64,000 nt of DNA, taken from assembly GCA_005408345.1 (NCBI GenBank), contig SEMN01000120.1, positions 930,001 to 994,000 of the forward strand, read 5' to 3'. Below are positions 62,090-64,000 of the stretch, piece after piece (the stretch's first letter is position 1; each line of letters starts with the position of its first letter). The position numbers and the translations under genes were made by a program. The notes under the pieces were generated by a model. It was not told the origin of the DNA. It saw nothing but the letters and a program-made list of their open reading frames with translations, and made no database searches. Origin of the DNA: Macquaria australasica. Its lineage: Eukaryota > Chordata > Actinopteri > Centrarchiformes > Percichthyidae.

Positions 62090-62445
62090 ATATAAGTTGA
62101 ACAGGTGTTTCCTACTTCATTGTAACGTCCATTCTCAGTGTGTGTGTGTGTGTGTGTGTGTGTGCTGGAGGCTTCAAGTTTCCACATCACACTTTTGCAA
62201 GTTGAATATTGAACCAGGATTGGCTTCCAAACTATTTGTGACATCACAAATCACGCTTGTAGGCCCCGCCCCTGAAAATCAGATTTTCAATGAGCTCATA
62301 GAAACTTTCCACTTTCTGCAGATGAACGTGAAAACATCCCTCTAGTGTCAAACTCTGCACATACGTCATTGTGCACAGTGAAGCTCAAACATTCAACTGT
62401 AGGAACAAGAAGAAAAACACATTTTTGAGTGGAGGGGAACTTTAA
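62090..62445 (+). repeat. Short teleost repeat ending GAGTGGAGGGGAACTTTAAT
   Basis: Carries a (TG)n run at 62139-62164, GTGACATCACAAATC, CCCCGCCCCTGAAAATCAG and the end GAGTGGAGGGGAACTTTAA, typical of a common non-autonomous fish element. Confidence 0.55.
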
Positions 62446-62449
62446 TTAA

Positions 62450-63515
62450 ACATTTGAAAATAAAATCCCCCGATGTAATGAGCCATTTTGTGGTTAAGTG
62501 GTTATCTAAATGAATGAACTAATGAACAGAGGCATTTGATATCAACAGTGTATTTGTGGAGAAAGGTGATGTAGTTTTAGAGGCAAGAGAGTAGAAAATA
62601 ATGTCTGGACAAGACTAACAGGTATAATATTGCTGCTGGGGATATTATTTTCTTTGTGGGGTCTTAAGTTCCTGCTGAACCTTTGAGCATACTTTGTTTA
62701 CCTACAGTATAAACACTCAGGCTATATTCTTCTGACCCAGCTTCCTCTCCCCTTCCAAACTGCACAAGATCCCCGGAGAAGCTTTACTGAACTGGGCCAT
62801 CATGTTCTGATGAGCCTTCTTGCATATACAAACAACAGTCCGTGCTCATCAAACAGCTGCTTAACCTCCCTGCTGCAGCGAGGTTCTGTCATAACGCACA
62901 CAAAACACAGAGATCAAACAGGGAAATCACTACACAACAATCACTCCTGAGTTATCAATCTTCCCGGTGAGACAGCGAGAGCTACTCTTAGTGAGGTAGT
63001 AGGCGTAAATTCTGAGATAATCTCCTTAAAAAAAAAAAAATAATTAGACAAATTATTAAGAGAGTCAAAATGTTATTCCTACCCAAAGAGACTAAAGATC
63101 AGTAGATATGATCGACTGTAGCTAGAGAGTTGAAATGCAACCCTACAGTAGCATCTATAATCTGTAATCGTATACGTAATGTTAATCATGCAGTACACGC
63201 TCATGCACAGAGTAGGCCGCAGAAAGAACAATTCAATATTAGAGTCTCAAAAAAGAAACAAAAATGACCTGTCCTCCAGTTAGCCCACTGGCAGACTGGA
63301 ACACCCTCATGAAATATTAACACCATTGACAAAGAGCTATTAATTACCTCAAGTGGTGTGTTTAGCATTATAAATTATACAAAAGGTCCTCAAAAAGCGC
63401 TTGAGTCTGTGCTAAAGCCTGTTACGGTCCTTCGACTGAGACTAAACGAGGATCAAGCAAACAGGAAGATTTTGGAGAACAGACAGCACAAACAGGGTGG
63501 GCGGGCGCAACTCAC
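62450..63515. other. Upstream region without recognised features
   Basis: An A(n) run near 63027-63041 and otherwise unique-looking sequence. Confidence 0.5.
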
Positions 63516-63587
63516 CTTCTCCACCAATGGGAGGTCAGGTTTCCATAAACCCTTAGAGAGAGCTGCTGGTCCCCTGCAGGAGATCAC
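63516..63587 (-). other. Candidate 72-nt internal exon of unknown gene or pacsin1 leader
   Basis: On the minus strand a good acceptor (TTTGCTTTGCACAG at 63589-63588) and a strong donor (GAGAAG then GTGAGT at 63515) enclose 72 nt. One frame is open (VISCRGPAALSKG..., ending LPLVEK); the other two have stops. No protein family was recognised. It could be a leader exon of pacsin1, an exon of the next gene or chance. Confidence 0.3.
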
Positions 63588-64000
63588 CTGTGCAAAGCAA
63601 AAACACGAAACGTTGGATGGATCAGTCCTTTTAGCGTCGAGTAACGGTGAGTTTAAGTGCTGCTGAGTTGCTCTTAATGGGAACATGAATGGAAATCAGC
63701 CCAACACGTCTGGAACAAAATGTCAAAACACCAATTATCTTTACGGAGGCAAAGATATTAAGAGATTAGTCGAACTTCATTTCGAACTATCACAACCAAG
63801 GGGAGATTAGTAAACTCTGACACTGTGGGAAGTAGAAGATTTAACAACCTCAGCCCCTCTGTTTCTTTATGGTTGTACACTAATACACCAGTTGTTGTAC
63901 ATAATTAATGTTAATTATAAAACAATCAATGTTAAAGTCTGTTGTTCAAATACAGATAAAAGTAATTATGTACTATATTGTTTATATGGAGTGATTTCTA
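63588..64000. other. Right edge of window
   Basis: AT-rich sequence; nothing recognised. Confidence 0.5.

Noticed and set aside
1..64000. tRNA, rRNA, CRISPR or operon-like features
   Set aside because: None was recognised by eye; the sequence is vertebrate nuclear. A tRNAscan or Rfam search could still find small RNAs in introns.

Overview
The window is vertebrate nuclear DNA, almost certainly from a ray-finned (probably percomorph) teleost. It holds four multi-exon protein genes with GT-AG introns and long non-coding stretches with teleost-type interspersed repeats. All four gene models were rebuilt exon by exon; reading frames stay open and phases match at every junction. Protein identities rest on recalled human orthologues, not on a database search.

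Layout: (1) 31-16308, minus: uhrf1bp1 (bltp3a), a bridge-like lipid-transfer protein, 21 coding exons, about 1340 aa, with the 5' end near 16.3 kb. (2) 17964-23404, plus: ilrun (C6orf106), 5 coding exons, 292 aa, divergent from uhrf1bp1 with 1.65 kb between start codons. (3) 32239-35107, plus: spdef, an ETS factor with pointed and ETS domains, 5 coding exons, 322 aa, plus a probable non-coding first exon ending at 28157. (4) 38729-49569, minus: pacsin1 (syndapin-1), 9 coding exons, 439 aa, with F-BAR and SH3 domains, convergent with spdef. From 49.6 kb to 64 kb no coding gene is recognised; three candidate minus-strand leader exons of pacsin1 lie there.

The order and relative orientation (pacsin1, spdef, ilrun, uhrf1bp1) match human 6p21.31, except that SNRPC, which lies between ILRUN and UHRF1BP1 in human, is absent here. 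The genes are neighbours by ancient synteny, not a functional operon: lipid transfer, antiviral/inflammatory regulation, epithelial transcription control and membrane bending at synapses.

The non-coding part is rich in small repeats: a foldback family (four copies), a family with the core TTAGCATGCTAACATT (about six copies), a family with the core GTCATGGCTTACTGGG (four copies), a short inverted-repeat element in three ilrun introns, a nested hAT-like element with an exact 8-bp target duplication, a decayed L1 ORF2 tail and other fragments. No new gene system was found. The best leads are the loss of NPF motifs in pacsin1, a GC-AG intron in uhrf1bp1, a tandem acceptor in spdef, an overlapping upstream ORF in the pacsin1 leader, the nested hAT insertion and a cluster of TAACGTTA palindromes beside the divergent promoter.
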